36,359 nt of DNA from Dehalococcoidia bacterium UBA5748 (GTDB taxonomy: Bacteria > Chloroflexota > Dehalococcoidia > Dehalococcoidales > UBA5627). Numbering within the stretch: position 1 is the first letter of the stretch; every line of letters begins with the position of its first letter. This document shows positions 1-8,456 of this stretch, piece by piece. Where the stretch lies: positions 1 to 36,359 of the forward strand of contig DIFM01000029.1 in assembly GCA_002419135.1 (NCBI GenBank), written 5' to 3'. The translations under genes and the position numbers were made by a program. The notes beneath the pieces are model-generated. The model had not been told where the DNA came from and made no database searches. It was given only the letters and a program-made list of their open reading frames with translations.

Positions 1-2
1 TT

Positions 3-218
3 ATGATGCAGCTGGGCGCCGAAGGCGTTTTCGTCGGTTCCGGTATCTTCAAATCCGCCGACCCCGAGAAAAGGGCTAAGGCAATCGTAAAAGCCACCAC
101 TCATTACCAGGATTACAAGGTAATTGCCGAGGTAAGCAAAAACCTCGGAGAGGCAATGCCGGGTATCGAAATCAAACAAATACCCGAAGACCGGTTGATG
201 GCATCGAGAGGATGGTAG
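3..218 (+). CDS. pdxS: PdxS, pyridoxal 5'-phosphate synthase lyase subunit (C-terminal part)
   Basis: This is the last 71 or so codons of a gene whose 5' part lies before the window; the first ATG seen is internal, not a start. The fragment carries the PdxS C-terminal pattern: GVFVGSGIFKS, a phosphate-binding loop at the end of the (beta/alpha)8 barrel, followed by RAKAIVKATTHY and LGEAMPG. PdxS combines ribose 5-phosphate, glyceraldehyde 3-phosphate and ammonia into pyridoxal 5'-phosphate, using ammonia delivered by the glutaminase PdxT. The usual PdxT gene does not follow here; purL begins 45 bases downstream, so pdxT, if present, lies elsewhere. The family assignment is firm and the gene is incomplete only because of the window edge. 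Confidence 0.93.
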   Translation: MMQLGAEGVFVGSGIFKSADPEKRAKAIVKATTHYQDYKVIAEVSKNLGEAMPGIEIKQIPEDRLMASRGW

Positions 219-263
219 ACATCCGTATGGAAAAGACATTAAATTACGCTTCGGAAATTGCCG

Positions 264-3116
264 ATGCATAGAATAGAAGTCTGCATTAAACGGCATCTGC
301 CGGATTCCTATGGACAGGGATTGGTAAAAGGCATCTCAGACCTGGGTATAAATAATGTTTCAGACGTACGTGTAATCGATGTTTACTGGCTGGACGCCGA
401 ACTTGAAAGAGAAGAGCTTGAACTGGTATGCGAACGGCTGCTGGCAGATCCGATAACACAGGATTACTCTTACGACTCCGCAATAAAGACAATCAAAGAA
501 GGCATGCTGCATTCAATCGAGGTAGCTTACAATGCCGGTGTAGCCGACCCTGTAGAAGAAACCGCTATGAAAGCCGTAATAGACCTGGGAATAGACAGTG
601 TTAGGGCTATCAAGACAGCAAAACGCTATCAGATTATGGGGAACCTCGATAAAAATGATATGGATGTTATATGCAGCCGTCTGCTGGTAAATCCCATCAT
701 TCAGCATATTGTCGGAGATAACCCGGTCGTTTTTTCCGAAAGCCCCAAATATAAATTCAAGTTGAAGCAGATAGATATTCTGAATGCTGATGACAGCGGT
801 CTAAACACTATCGCTGCCGAGTTCGGTTTTAATAAAAATGAGATACAGGCGATAAAAGAATACTATTCAAAACTGGCGCGTAATCCGATTGATGCCGAAC
901 TGGAAACACTGGCGCAGACATGGTCGGAACACTGCTGCCATAAAACTTTCAAAGGTAAAATTAATTTCAACGGAGAAATTATTGATAACCTCCTGAAGTC
1001 GACCATTGCCAGAGCCACAAAAGAGCTTGATAAACCGTGGTGCCTGTCTGTTTTTAAAGACAATGCCGGCGTAATCGAGTTCGATGATAAATGGGCTCTG
1101 TGTTTTAAGGTTGAAACCCACAACCACCCCTCTGCCATCGAACCATACGGCGGAGCATCCACCGGTGTCGGCGGCGTTGTGCGCGATATACTGGGCACGG
1201 GACTTTCTGCCAAGCCGATTTTCAATACCGATGTTTTTTGCTTCGGCAATCCGGATATGGCTTACGAAGATGTGCCTGAGGGAGTTTTACACCCTCGCCG
1301 TATGTTTAAAGGTGTGCGTGCCGGCGTTGCCGATTACGGCAATCGGCTGGGAATACCTACCGGAAACGGTGCCATATGTTTCGATAAACGCTACACCGCC
1401 AATCCCCTGGTTTACTGCGGAACAATAGGGCTGATGCCCAAAAAATATTCACAGATGGGCAAACAAAAAGCGGGCGACCTGATAGTGCTTGCCGGCGGCA
1501 GAACCGGCCGTGACGGCATCCACGGCGTTACCTTTGCTTCCGAACAACTGGATAAGGATTCCACCGAGGTTTCTTTCAGTTCTGTTCAAATAGGCAATCC
1601 CATCGTGGAAAAGAAGCTGATTGATACCATCCTGCAGGCAAGAGATAAGGAACTGTTTGTAAGAATAACCGACTGCGGCGGTGGGGGGCTTTCATCGGCA
1701 GTGGGGGAAATGGGCTCCGAAACAGGGGCTAAAGTCTATCTGGACAGAGTCCCCTTAAAATATGCCGGATTATCATATTCGGAAATCTGGATATCGGAAT
1801 CGCAGGAACGCATGATTATGGCAGTACCCCCGGATAAAGCAGACGAATTATTGAAACTCTTTGCCGATGAAAATACCGAGGCTACGGTAATCGGCGAGTT
1901 TACAGGTGATAAGAGATTACAGCTCTTTTATAACGATAAACTTGTTTGCGACCTCGATATGGAGTTTCTGCACGAAGGCCATCCGCAACTGGAACTACGG
2001 GCATTATGGTGTAAAGCCGGCGTTTTAGAGCCCAGAGATGAATATCCCGATATCGAGCAATCCCTGCTGAAAATACTCGGCTCGTGGAACGTTTGCAGCA
2101 AGGAATGGGTTATCCGCCAGTACGACCATGAGGTACAGGGCGGAAGTGTCTTGAAACCTCTGGTAGGTAAAAATAACGACGGACCGGGTGATGCGGCAAT
2201 TATCAGGCCGGTGCTGGATTCGGATATGGGTGTCGTTATTTCCAACGGCATCAACTCCAAGTACAGCGATATAGACCCCTACTGGATGGCGGCTTCGGCT
2301 ATAGACGAGGCTTTAAGGCAGATTATAGCGGTCGGCGGCAGCCTCGAGAGAGTGGCTCTTTTGGATAACTTCTGCTGGGGCAATACCAATAAGCCGGAAA
2401 GAATGGGGGCCCTGGTGCTCGCCTGCCGGGCCTGTTACGATATGTCGATCGCATTCGGTACTCCTTTTATATCCGGAAAAGACAGTTTAAACAACGAGTT
2501 TCATTATCAAGATACTACCATCGCCATTCCGGATACTTTACTGATTTCGGCTATGGGTGTTATAAAAGACAGCTCTAAAGCGGTCAGTATGGATTTTAAA
2601 AAAGACGGTAATTGTATTTATATTGTGGGAAACACTTATAACGAACTGGGCGGTTCCGAGTATTACAAGAGTATCGGATATTTGGGAAATGACGCCCCGA
2701 AAGTAAATCCGCAGCAGGCTAAAAAGACTATGGATAATCTCAGTAAAGCCAGCGAAAAAGGGTTGGTTAAAGCCTGTCATGACCTGAGCGAAGGCGGGCT
2801 TGGCGTGGCGGTTGCCGAAATGGCATTTGCCGGAGGTAAAGGCGCCAGGATTAATTTAGGCAAAGTGCCGCTTGGTGAAAAGATTAACCGCGACGATTAT
2901 ATTTTGTTCTCAGAATCGAACAGCCGCTTTTTGGTGGAAGTGGCACCGGAAGATGCGGATAATTTCGAAAAGACGCTGGGCGATGTTGCCTTTGCCCGTA
3001 TAGGAGAGGTTATTTCAATGAATAGCTTGCAGGTATTCGGTATTAAAGATGATATTATATTAAAAACCGAAACAGAAAAATTAAAACGAGCCTGGCAAAA
3101 ACCGCTTGAATGGTAG
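264..3116 (+). CDS. purL: PurL, phosphoribosylformylglycinamidine synthase, with PurS-like N-terminus
   Basis: This enzyme makes FGAM from FGAR, ATP and glutamine-derived ammonia in purine synthesis. About 950 residues are encoded, longer than the roughly 720-740 of small PurL and shorter than the roughly 1300 of fused PurL. Residues 1-75 and about 83-160 are two PurS-like repeats (MHRIEVCIKRHLPDS and HSIEVAYNAGVADP, each ending in a RLL-xNP/DP segment). The synthase core follows, with the substrate loop VETHNHPSAIEPYGGA, GGGGLSSAVGEMG, and the second half ending in HDLSEGGLGVAVAEM. The glutaminase domain is absent and is supplied by purQ, 9 bases downstream. I chose ATG at 264; a TTG two codons earlier (258) is possible, an in-frame stop at 240 excludes anything further upstream, and no clear ribosome site separates the two. 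Confidence 0.95.
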   Translation: MHRIEVCIKRHLPDSYGQGLVKGISDLGINNVSDVRVIDVYWLDAELEREELELVCERLLADPITQDYSYDSAIKTIKEGMLHSIEVAYNAGVADPVEETAMKAVIDLGIDSVRAIKTAKRYQIMGNLDKNDMDVICSRLLVNPIIQHIVGDNPVVFSESPKYKFKLKQIDILNADDSGLNTIAAEFGFNKNEIQAIKEYYSKLARNPIDAELETLAQTWSEHCCHKTFKGKINFNGEIIDNLLKSTIARATKELDKPWCLSVFKDNAGVIEFDDKWALCFKVETHNHPSAIEPYGGASTGVGGVVRDILGTGLSAKPIFNTDVFCFGNPDMAYEDVPEGVLHPRRMFKGVRAGVADYGNRLGIPTGNGAICFDKRYTANPLVYCGTIGLMPKKYSQMGKQKAGDLIVLAGGRTGRDGIHGVTFASEQLDKDSTEVSFSSVQIGNPIVEKKLIDTILQARDKELFVRITDCGGGGLSSAVGEMGSETGAKVYLDRVPLKYAGLSYSEIWISESQERMIMAVPPDKADELLKLFADENTEATVIGEFTGDKRLQLFYNDKLVCDLDMEFLHEGHPQLELRALWCKAGVLEPRDEYPDIEQSLLKILGSWNVCSKEWVIRQYDHEVQGGSVLKPLVGKNNDGPGDAAIIRPVLDSDMGVVISNGINSKYSDIDPYWMAASAIDEALRQIIAVGGSLERVALLDNFCWGNTNKPERMGALVLACRACYDMSIAFGTPFISGKDSLNNEFHYQDTTIAIPDTLLISAMGVIKDSSKAVSMDFKKDGNCIYIVGNTYNELGGSEYYKSIGYLGNDAPKVNPQQAKKTMDNLSKASEKGLVKACHDLSEGGLGVAVAEMAFAGGKGARINLGKVPLGEKINRDDYILFSESNSRFLVEVAPEDADNFEKTLGDVAFARIGEVISMNSLQVFGIKDDIILKTETEKLKRAWQKPLEW

Positions 3117-3125
3117 ATTGTTCAA

Positions 3126-3899
3126 ATGAATAAAACAAGAGCACTGGTATTAAGAGCACCGGGAACCAACTGCGATGTGGAAGCCGCTTTCGCTTTCGAG
3201 ACTGCCGGAGCGGATGTCTCGATGGTTCATATCGGAGAATTAATCCGCCGGGATAAAGAACTGAAAGATTATCAAATAATGGTGCTGCCGGGCGGTTTCA
3301 CATACGGGGACGACCTCGGCTCGGGAAAAGTAATCGCCAATGAAATAAGCGTGAAACTGGGAGACGACGTAAAACTTTTCGTTGAAAACGGATGTTTAAT
3401 AATCGGTATCTGCAACGGTTTTCAAATACTGGTAAAGAGCGGGCTTCTGCCCGACCCTGCCGCTTTGAACAAAATACAAAAAACCACCCTTACCAATAAC
3501 GATTCCGGAAAATTCGAGTGCCGCTGGGTAAACCTGAAAGTGAATCCCGACAGCAAATGTATCTTTACAAGAGGAATCGATAAGATGTACCTTCCGGTCG
3601 CACACGGAGAGGGTAAGTTCGTCGCTGATAAAGAGGCATTAAACTCTGTAGATATGGCTGTACAATATGCCGATGGAAATGATGTGCCGACCATGTCGTA
3701 CCCCGAAAATCCGAACGGTTCCCTTAACTGTATTGCCGGTATCTGCGACTCAAGCGGGCGTATCTTCGGATTGATGCCGCACCCCGAGCGTTTCATATCA
3801 GGCAGTCAGCATCCCAGGTGGACAGGTGAAAGATTGAGAGAACAGGGAGACGGATTTAAAATATTCCAAAACGCCGTCGATTGGATTAAACACCTTTAA
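3126..3899 (+). CDS. purQ: PurQ, glutaminase subunit of FGAM synthase
   Basis: PurQ is a class I glutamine amidotransferase that hydrolyses glutamine and channels ammonia to PurL. The protein has 257 residues. It shows the N-terminal RAPGTNCDVEAAFAFE segment, GGFTYGDDLGSGK, the nucleophile elbow GICNGFQIL with the catalytic Cys, and the His-Glu of the triad in MPHPERF near the C-terminus. Its length and the APGTNCD opening resemble the glutaminase domain of long fused PurL more than the roughly 227-residue Bacillus type, which fits the PurS-like N-terminus of the neighbouring PurL. It is almost certainly co-transcribed with purL. Function is confident; the evolutionary reading is inference. 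Confidence 0.95.
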   Translation: MNKTRALVLRAPGTNCDVEAAFAFETAGADVSMVHIGELIRRDKELKDYQIMVLPGGFTYGDDLGSGKVIANEISVKLGDDVKLFVENGCLIIGICNGFQILVKSGLLPDPAALNKIQKTTLTNNDSGKFECRWVNLKVNPDSKCIFTRGIDKMYLPVAHGEGKFVADKEALNSVDMAVQYADGNDVPTMSYPENPNGSLNCIAGICDSSGRIFGLMPHPERFISGSQHPRWTGERLREQGDGFKIFQNAVDWIKHL

Positions 3900-3930
3900 T
3901 TCGGTTATAATGCCTGAAAGGTTTTGAATA

Positions 3931-3960
3931 TTTACTACATAATGTCGATTATGTTATACT
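3931..3960 (+). promoter_or_regulatory. Extended -10 promoter of the rpsB operon
   Basis: The -35-like TTTACT (3931-3936, 4 of 6 matches) is 18 bases from TATACT (3955-3960), which is preceded by TG at 3952-3953, giving an extended -10 element. The predicted start is about 30 bases before the rpsB start codon, and the purine-rich ribosome site AGAAAGAGGG follows at 3984-3993. It probably drives rpsB, tsf, pyrH and frr. Confidence 0.7.
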
Positions 3961-3999
3961 TATAAACTAATTAAAGCTCAACTAGAAAGAGGGATAAAA

Positions 4000-4755
4000 T
4001 TGGCGGATACTGCTACAATTAAAGAATTATTGGAATCCGGAGCTCACTTCGGGCATCAAACAAGTCACTGGAACCCGCACATGAAGAAATACATCTTCAC
4101 CAAGCGTAACGGGATTCACATCATCGACCTTGAACAAACAGCTGCTATGCTGGAAGAAGCCTGTAATTTTGTTAAAGATCTGGTTTCCGAAGGGGGTAAG
4201 ATACTCTTCGTCGGAACCAAAAAACAGGCACAGGACATAATTGAGGAAGAAGCAAAGCGTTGCGGGATGTATTTTATAAATCAACGCTGGATAGGCGGAG
4301 TGCTGACCAACTTCTCGGCTATTCAATCGCGGATAGATTACCTGGTAAAGCTGGAAGACCAGCAAGAAAAAGGAGATTTCGCACGCCTTCCCAAGAAGGA
4401 AGCCTCTAAACTGGGCGAAGAAATCGAAAAAATGAATAAAAATATGGGCGGTTTCAAAGAAATGACCACCCCGCCCGATGCCCTCTTTATTATAGACCCG
4501 GTTAAGGAAAAAATTGCTCTCGTTGAAGCACAAAAATTGGGCATTCCGATTATCGCTGTGGTAGATACCAATTGCCTTCCCGATATCATCGATTATCCGA
4601 TTCCCGCCAACGATGATGCCATCAGGGCTATCAAGCTGATTACCGGTAAGATTGCCAGTGCCGTTATCGAAGGGAGAGGCAGCGAAATGCCTGTTTCCGA
4701 GGAAACGGCTGAAGCTATAATTGATGAAACAGAATCTGTTCAAACCGAAGAGTAG
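4000..4755 (+). CDS. rpsB: 30S ribosomal protein S2
   Basis: Ribosomal protein S2, 251 residues, a typical length. The diagnostic opening is ATIKELLESGAHFGHQTSHW, followed by MKKYIFTKRNGIHIIDL, FVGTKKQAQ, NQRWIGGVLTNF and PDALFIIDP, then IPIIAVVDTNCLPD and the IPANDDAIRAI segment. The start is TTG at 4000: the family always begins just before this point, no ATG or GTG is available nearby, and a good ribosome site (AGAAAGAGGG) lies about six bases upstream. S2 joins the small subunit late and binds near S1. It is the first gene of an operon with tsf, the usual bacterial pairing. Confidence 0.97.
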   Translation: MADTATIKELLESGAHFGHQTSHWNPHMKKYIFTKRNGIHIIDLEQTAAMLEEACNFVKDLVSEGGKILFVGTKKQAQDIIEEEAKRCGMYFINQRWIGGVLTNFSAIQSRIDYLVKLEDQQEKGDFARLPKKEASKLGEEIEKMNKNMGGFKEMTTPPDALFIIDPVKEKIALVEAQKLGIPIIAVVDTNCLPDIIDYPIPANDDAIRAIKLITGKIASAVIEGRGSEMPVSEETAEAIIDETESVQTEE

Positions 4756-4789
4756 AAGATTCTAGACTAATAAAATGGGGGAATGAACA

Positions 4790-5311
4790 TTGGAAATCTC
4801 TGCTGCTTGTATTAAAGAATTAAGAGAACAATGCGGTGCCGGTATTATGGATTGCCGCGCCGCTTTAATGAAAACAGATGGTGATGTAGAAAAAGCCCTG
4901 GAGGTATTAAAGGAACAGGGTTTTGCCAAAGCTGCCAAAAAAGCGGACAGGGCTGCCGACCAGGGTCTTGTTGAGGCTTATATCCATTGCGGCGGACGTA
5001 TCGGAGCCATGGTTGAAGTCAACTGTGAAACCGATTTTGTGGCCCGCACCGATGAATTCAAGGAACTTGCGCATAACATAGCTATGCAGGTTGCCGCTAT
5101 GAATCCTGCATATATATCGGAAGAAGATATACCTGCCGATATGCCGAAGGAGGAAAGAGAGGTGCTAGACGTTAACAGCGTTTGTCTTTTGAACCAGGCA
5201 TACATCAGGGACCCGTCGCTAACGATCAAAGACATTATTGTCGAAAACATAGCCAAAATGGGAGAGAATATTAAGGTTAGCCGTGTTGCGCGGTTCGATT
5301 TATCCGAATAA
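4790..5311 (+). CDS. tsf: Elongation factor Ts (short form)
   Basis: EF-Ts is the guanine-nucleotide exchange factor for EF-Tu. The 173-residue protein starts with ISAACIKELREQCGAGIMDC (UBA-like N-terminal domain), has the TDFVAR signature in NCETDFVARTDEFKELAH, and ends soon after a single core subdomain. This is the short form also seen in Thermus and organelles; the E. coli protein has about 283 residues. Nothing suggests a truncation: the terminal NIKVSRVARFDLSE is the normal family ending. The start is TTG at 4790 after TGGGGGAATG, the second TTG start in a row in this operon. It lies 34 bases after rpsB and 12 before pyrH. Confidence 0.96.
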   Translation: MEISAACIKELREQCGAGIMDCRAALMKTDGDVEKALEVLKEQGFAKAAKKADRAADQGLVEAYIHCGGRIGAMVEVNCETDFVARTDEFKELAHNIAMQVAAMNPAYISEEDIPADMPKEEREVLDVNSVCLLNQAYIRDPSLTIKDIIVENIAKMGENIKVSRVARFDLSE

Positions 5312-5323
5312 GCAGGATAATAA

Positions 5324-6046
5324 ATGAGTGATACCAAGTATAAAAGGGTCTTACTGAAACTCAGCGGTGAGGCTTTCAGCGGTAACACCGCCTTTGGCAT
5401 CGATGCCCCTACTATTGCCAAAGTCGCCAAACAAATCAGCAATATTGCCGCTATGGGCGTCGAAGTAGCTACAGTGATAGGCGCAGGCAACATCTGGCGC
5501 GGTGCAACAGCCGCAAAACAGGGTATAGACCGTGTTACAGCGGATTATGCAGGTATGCTGGCGACAGTCATAAATGCCCTCGCCCTTCAGGATGCCCTCG
5601 AAAAACAGGGCATAGTTACCAGAACTCTTTCAGCAATTACTATTGAACAGGTTGCCGAACCTTATTTGATGAGGCGCGCTATCCGACATCTTGAGAAAGG
5701 CCGCGTTGTAATTTTAGCCGGAGGCACCGGCAACCCCTATATGACCACTGATACAGCTGCCGCCCTGAGAGCAATCGAAATCGAAGCGGAAGTACTGCTG
5801 ATGAGCAAGAACAGTGTTGACGGCGTTTACAGCGCCGACCCGCGCAAGGATGCAACAGCAAAGAAATTCGAGCATTTAACTTACCTGGATGTGCTTAACA
5901 AGCGCCTGCAGGTAATGGATTCAACCGCACTCTCATTATGTCTGGAAAACGGTTTGCCGATTATCGTTTTCGACCTTCAATCCCCCAACAGCCTGGAAAG
6001 GCTGGTAATGGGCGAACACATCGGTACTTTAATAAATGACGGGTAG
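5324..6046 (+). CDS. pyrH: Uridylate kinase (UMP kinase)
   Basis: PyrH phosphorylates UMP to UDP with ATP and belongs to the amino-acid-kinase fold family, usually a GTP-activated, UTP-inhibited hexamer. The 240-residue protein shows the opening YKRVLLKLSGEAFSG, VIGAGNIWRGATAAKQG, DRVTADYAGMLATVINA, and the GGTGNPYMTTDTAAALRA segment that binds substrate and metal. LLMSKNSVDGVYSADPR is also conserved. Start ATG at 5324 gives the normal N-terminus. Its stop codon lies four bases before the frr start, consistent with translational coupling. Confidence 0.97.
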   Translation: MSDTKYKRVLLKLSGEAFSGNTAFGIDAPTIAKVAKQISNIAAMGVEVATVIGAGNIWRGATAAKQGIDRVTADYAGMLATVINALALQDALEKQGIVTRTLSAITIEQVAEPYLMRRAIRHLEKGRVVILAGGTGNPYMTTDTAAALRAIEIEAEVLLMSKNSVDGVYSADPRKDATAKKFEHLTYLDVLNKRLQVMDSTALSLCLENGLPIIVFDLQSPNSLERLVMGEHIGTLINDG

Positions 6047-6050
6047 TGAT

Positions 6051-6608
6051 ATGATAGAAAATATATTGCTGACAATGGACCAGAAAATGCAGACCACACT
6101 GGATGTGCTCAAGAAAGACTTGAGCGGTATCCGCACCGGCAGAGCCACTCCGGCAATGGTGGAGCATGTCAAGGTTGAATACGCCGAAACTACCATGCCG
6201 ATTAACCATATCGCCGGTATATCCACCTCCGGAGCCAATCTGTTGATTATTCAACCCTGGGACCCGGGTAGCCTCAAAGCAATCGAAAAAGCAATCCTTA
6301 AATCCAACCTCGGGCTTACTCCCAATAACGACGGAACCTCCATCAGGCTGACGGTTCCTCCGCTGTCTAATGAAAGACGTCTGGAACTGATAAAAATAGT
6401 AAAAGCCAGAGTAGAGGAAAGCAAGGTAATAATCCGCAATATTCGCCGCGATGCTTCAGACGAATTGAAGAAGCTGGAAAAAGAGAAGGAAATATCTCAG
6501 GACGAACTCAAGCGGGCGTTGGATAAGGTACAAAAGGTTACCGACAGCTTTGTAGAGCTTGCCGATAAAGCCAGAGATGATAAAGAAAAGGAACTGATGG
6601 AAGTTTAA
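6051..6608 (+). CDS. frr: Ribosome recycling factor
   Basis: RRF, together with EF-G, splits the post-termination ribosome. The 185-residue protein matches the family length. Visible signatures are LSGIRTGRATPAMVEHVKVEY, TSGANLLIIQPWDP, LGLTPNNDGTSIRLTVPPLS, ERRLELIK, and a charged helical C-terminus (ELKKLEKEKEISQDELKRA). I chose ATG at 6051, which gives MIENILLTMDQKM and lies just after the pyrH stop. An earlier in-frame ATG at 6036 would add five residues and overlap pyrH. It ends the rpsB operon; I see no intrinsic terminator after it. Confidence 0.96.
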   Translation: MIENILLTMDQKMQTTLDVLKKDLSGIRTGRATPAMVEHVKVEYAETTMPINHIAGISTSGANLLIIQPWDPGSLKAIEKAILKSNLGLTPNNDGTSIRLTVPPLSNERRLELIKIVKARVEESKVIIRNIRRDASDELKKLEKEKEISQDELKRALDKVQKVTDSFVELADKARDDKEKELMEV

Positions 6609-6697
6609 CATTCCCTGTTTCCGTTCTGACCGAGTATGTATTAATTTGCCGCCGCTTCTTGCCATATCAGCGCTCCGGGACTTGGCAACTATCACTT

Positions 6698-6742
6698 TGT
6701 CATTCTGAAGTCACAAGGGTGACAGAAGAATCCGGGGGAGTG
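6698..6742. repeat. Fragment of dispersed hairpin repeat
   Basis: TGTCATTCTGAAG ... GACAGAAGAATCCGGGGG resembles pieces at 9685-9797, 20643-20784 and 29690-29750. It lies in the 339-base gap between frr and uppS, which otherwise holds only the uppS promoter region. No gene is visible in the gap. Confidence 0.6.
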
Positions 6743-6851
6743 TAAAGAAGTCCCACACGAGTTAAGCATGGCATTATGATTTCATCCATACTGATTACCG
6801 GTTTATCGTAAAGGATTTAAAAACAGCGCCAACCTTATTGACGGAGACCTG

Positions 6852-6881
6852 TTTCGGAACAGCCTCTGTTTAGTGTATAAT
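6852..6881 (+). promoter_or_regulatory. Probable uppS-cdsA promoter
   Basis: A consensus TATAAT lies at 6876-6881. The best-placed -35 (TTTCGG at 6852-6857, 18-base spacing) is poor. A better hexamer, TTGACG at 6838-6843, is too far away. The call rests mainly on the -10 and its place before uppS. Transcription would start near 6888, leaving a leader of about 60 bases. Confidence 0.4.
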
Positions 6882-6947
6882 ACCTCTGTATCGTGAGCAC
6901 AAGACTGTTAGTTCTTATAGCTGTTTTATAGAGGTATTTTTGTACCG

Positions 6948-7649
6948 ATGATAAAAAAGATTTCGCCGCTGCCAAATCATATAGCTTTCATCATGGACGG
7001 AAACGGCAGGTGGGCAAAAAAACGCAATCTCCCACGAAAAGCCGGTCACAGAGCCGGCACTCAGAATATCCTTTCACTCTTAAAAACGCTGGGCAAATAC
7101 GGCATTAAGTATGCTACCCTCTATTCTTTTTCAACCGAAAACTGGAACCGCCCCGAAGAAGAGATTCAAGGCATATTGGACATTTTGGGTAAATCTATTA
7201 AAAAGGAACTTCCTAAACTTCATAAAAACGGAGTCAAAGTACGTCACATCGGACATCTCGAAAATCTACCGCCACAAACCAGGGAAGCCATATCAAACGC
7301 GATAGAATTAACCAAAAATAATACCACAATGACCTTAAATCTCGCTTTTGACTACGGCGGGCGCGCCGAAATCGTAGATGCCGCAAAGAAAATCATTACA
7401 GAAAATATTCCCATAGAGAATATCGATGAAAAATTGTTTGGCAGTTATCTTTATACAAACAGCCTGCCGGAAGTTGACCTGGTTATTCGCACCGGCGGAG
7501 ACTTGCGCATCTCCAATTTTCTGCTATGGCAATCTGCTTATGCCGAATTCTATTTTACCGACGTTTTATGGCCTGATTTCGATGAAAAAGAAATCGAAAA
7601 AGCCCTTATATCCTTTAGCCAGAGAGAGAGGCGCTTCGGCGGAGTATAG
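6948..7649 (+). CDS. uppS: Undecaprenyl diphosphate synthase (cis-prenyltransferase)
   Basis: UppS condenses isopentenyl diphosphate onto farnesyl diphosphate to make the C55 carrier for cell-envelope glycans. The 233-residue protein has the substrate motif IAFIMDGNGRWAKKR (catalytic Asp at residue 17), HRAGTQN, YATLYSFSTENWNRP, LAFDYGGRAEIVDA, and the C-terminal RTGGDLRISNFLLWQSAYAE and FYFTDVLWPDF. All catalytic regions are present. The GAGG ribosome site at 6931-6934 is a little far (about 13 bases). Its stop codon abuts the cdsA start codon, so the two are coupled. Both enzymes serve envelope lipid synthesis, and the dxr-ispG genes downstream provide isoprenoid precursors. Confidence 0.96.
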   Translation: MIKKISPLPNHIAFIMDGNGRWAKKRNLPRKAGHRAGTQNILSLLKTLGKYGIKYATLYSFSTENWNRPEEEIQGILDILGKSIKKELPKLHKNGVKVRHIGHLENLPPQTREAISNAIELTKNNTTMTLNLAFDYGGRAEIVDAAKKIITENIPIENIDEKLFGSYLYTNSLPEVDLVIRTGGDLRISNFLLWQSAYAEFYFTDVLWPDFDEKEIEKALISFSQRERRFGGV

Positions 7650-8456
7650 ATGCTTAAAAACAGGATTCTAACTGCCGTTTTACTTTTGCCGATACTGATA
7701 GCTGCCGTCTGGTTCGATACTCCGCTGCCATGGCTGACAATCGCTGTTGCCGTATGGGGCGGACTGTCTGCACTCGAGTTCCATAAAACTGTCGCCGCTT
7801 CCGGTTCTAAAGCGGTTCCCTTTACCATATTCGGCATCATTATGACCGTTATCTTTATTTTCTCCCCGCATCTCGATTTTGCCTATATGCTTCCGATACT
7901 TCTCACCATCGCTATCATTTTCCCGTCCGTCGGAATGATACTGCGCCGCAATAAGGATAATGGCTTTTTAAGCTGGATATGGACGCTGGCGGGAATTCTC
8001 TATATCGGCTGGCTTTTGAGCCATTATATATCGCTCAGAGAGCTGGAGATGGGACGCGAATGGGTCTTTTATGCCCTAGCGGTTACCTTTGCCACGGATA
8101 CCTTTGCCTATTTTATCGGTAAAACCTGGGGCCGGCATAAATTAGCACCCGATATCAGCCCGAAGAAAACAATTGAAGGCGCAGTGGGAGGCGTACTGGG
8201 AGCAGTTGTCATAAGTGTTCTGGCGGTGTGGCTGTTCGCCCTGCCGATAAATTACGGTATTGCCGTTCTGCTGGGGATTGTAGTCAGCATTTTCGGTCAG
8301 GTAGGAGACCTGTTCGAATCACTCTTTAAGCGCAATATGGGGATTAAAGACTCCGGTAAATCCCTGCCCGGTCACGGCGGCTTCCTCGACCGCATTGACA
8401 GCATCGTTTTTACCGGCGTTGTCGTCTATTATTATGTAGTGTTGTTTGTTGGTTAG
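7650..8456 (+). CDS. cdsA: Phosphatidate cytidylyltransferase (CDP-diglyceride synthase)
   Basis: CdsA is an integral membrane enzyme that activates phosphatidic acid with CTP to CDP-diacylglycerol, the precursor of bacterial phospholipids. The 268-residue protein is largely hydrophobic with about seven or eight predicted membrane segments. It ends with the family signature FKRNMGIKDSGKSLPGHGG followed by FLDRIDS, which includes the metal-binding acidic residues. ATDTFAYFIGKTWGRHK and ISPKKTIEGAVGG, also conserved, come before it. It begins immediately after the uppS stop. Its 3' end overlaps the 3' end of a convergent minus-strand gene by four bases (8453-8456), a junction that looks like a later insertion. 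Confidence 0.95.
   Translation: MLKNRILTAVLLLPILIAAVWFDTPLPWLTIAVAVWGGLSALEFHKTVAASGSKAVPFTIFGIIMTVIFIFSPHLDFAYMLPILLTIAIIFPSVGMILRRNKDNGFLSWIWTLAGILYIGWLLSHYISLRELEMGREWVFYALAVTFATDTFAYFIGKTWGRHKLAPDISPKKTIEGAVGGVLGAVVISVLAVWLFALPINYGIAVLLGIVVSIFGQVGDLFESLFKRNMGIKDSGKSLPGHGGFLDRIDSIVFTGVVVYYYVVLFVG

Noticed and set aside
4027..4743. Long minus-strand frame (238 codons) opposite rpsB
   Set aside because: Shadow of rpsB; the plus frame is an unmistakable S2 protein and the antisense peptide has no family character.
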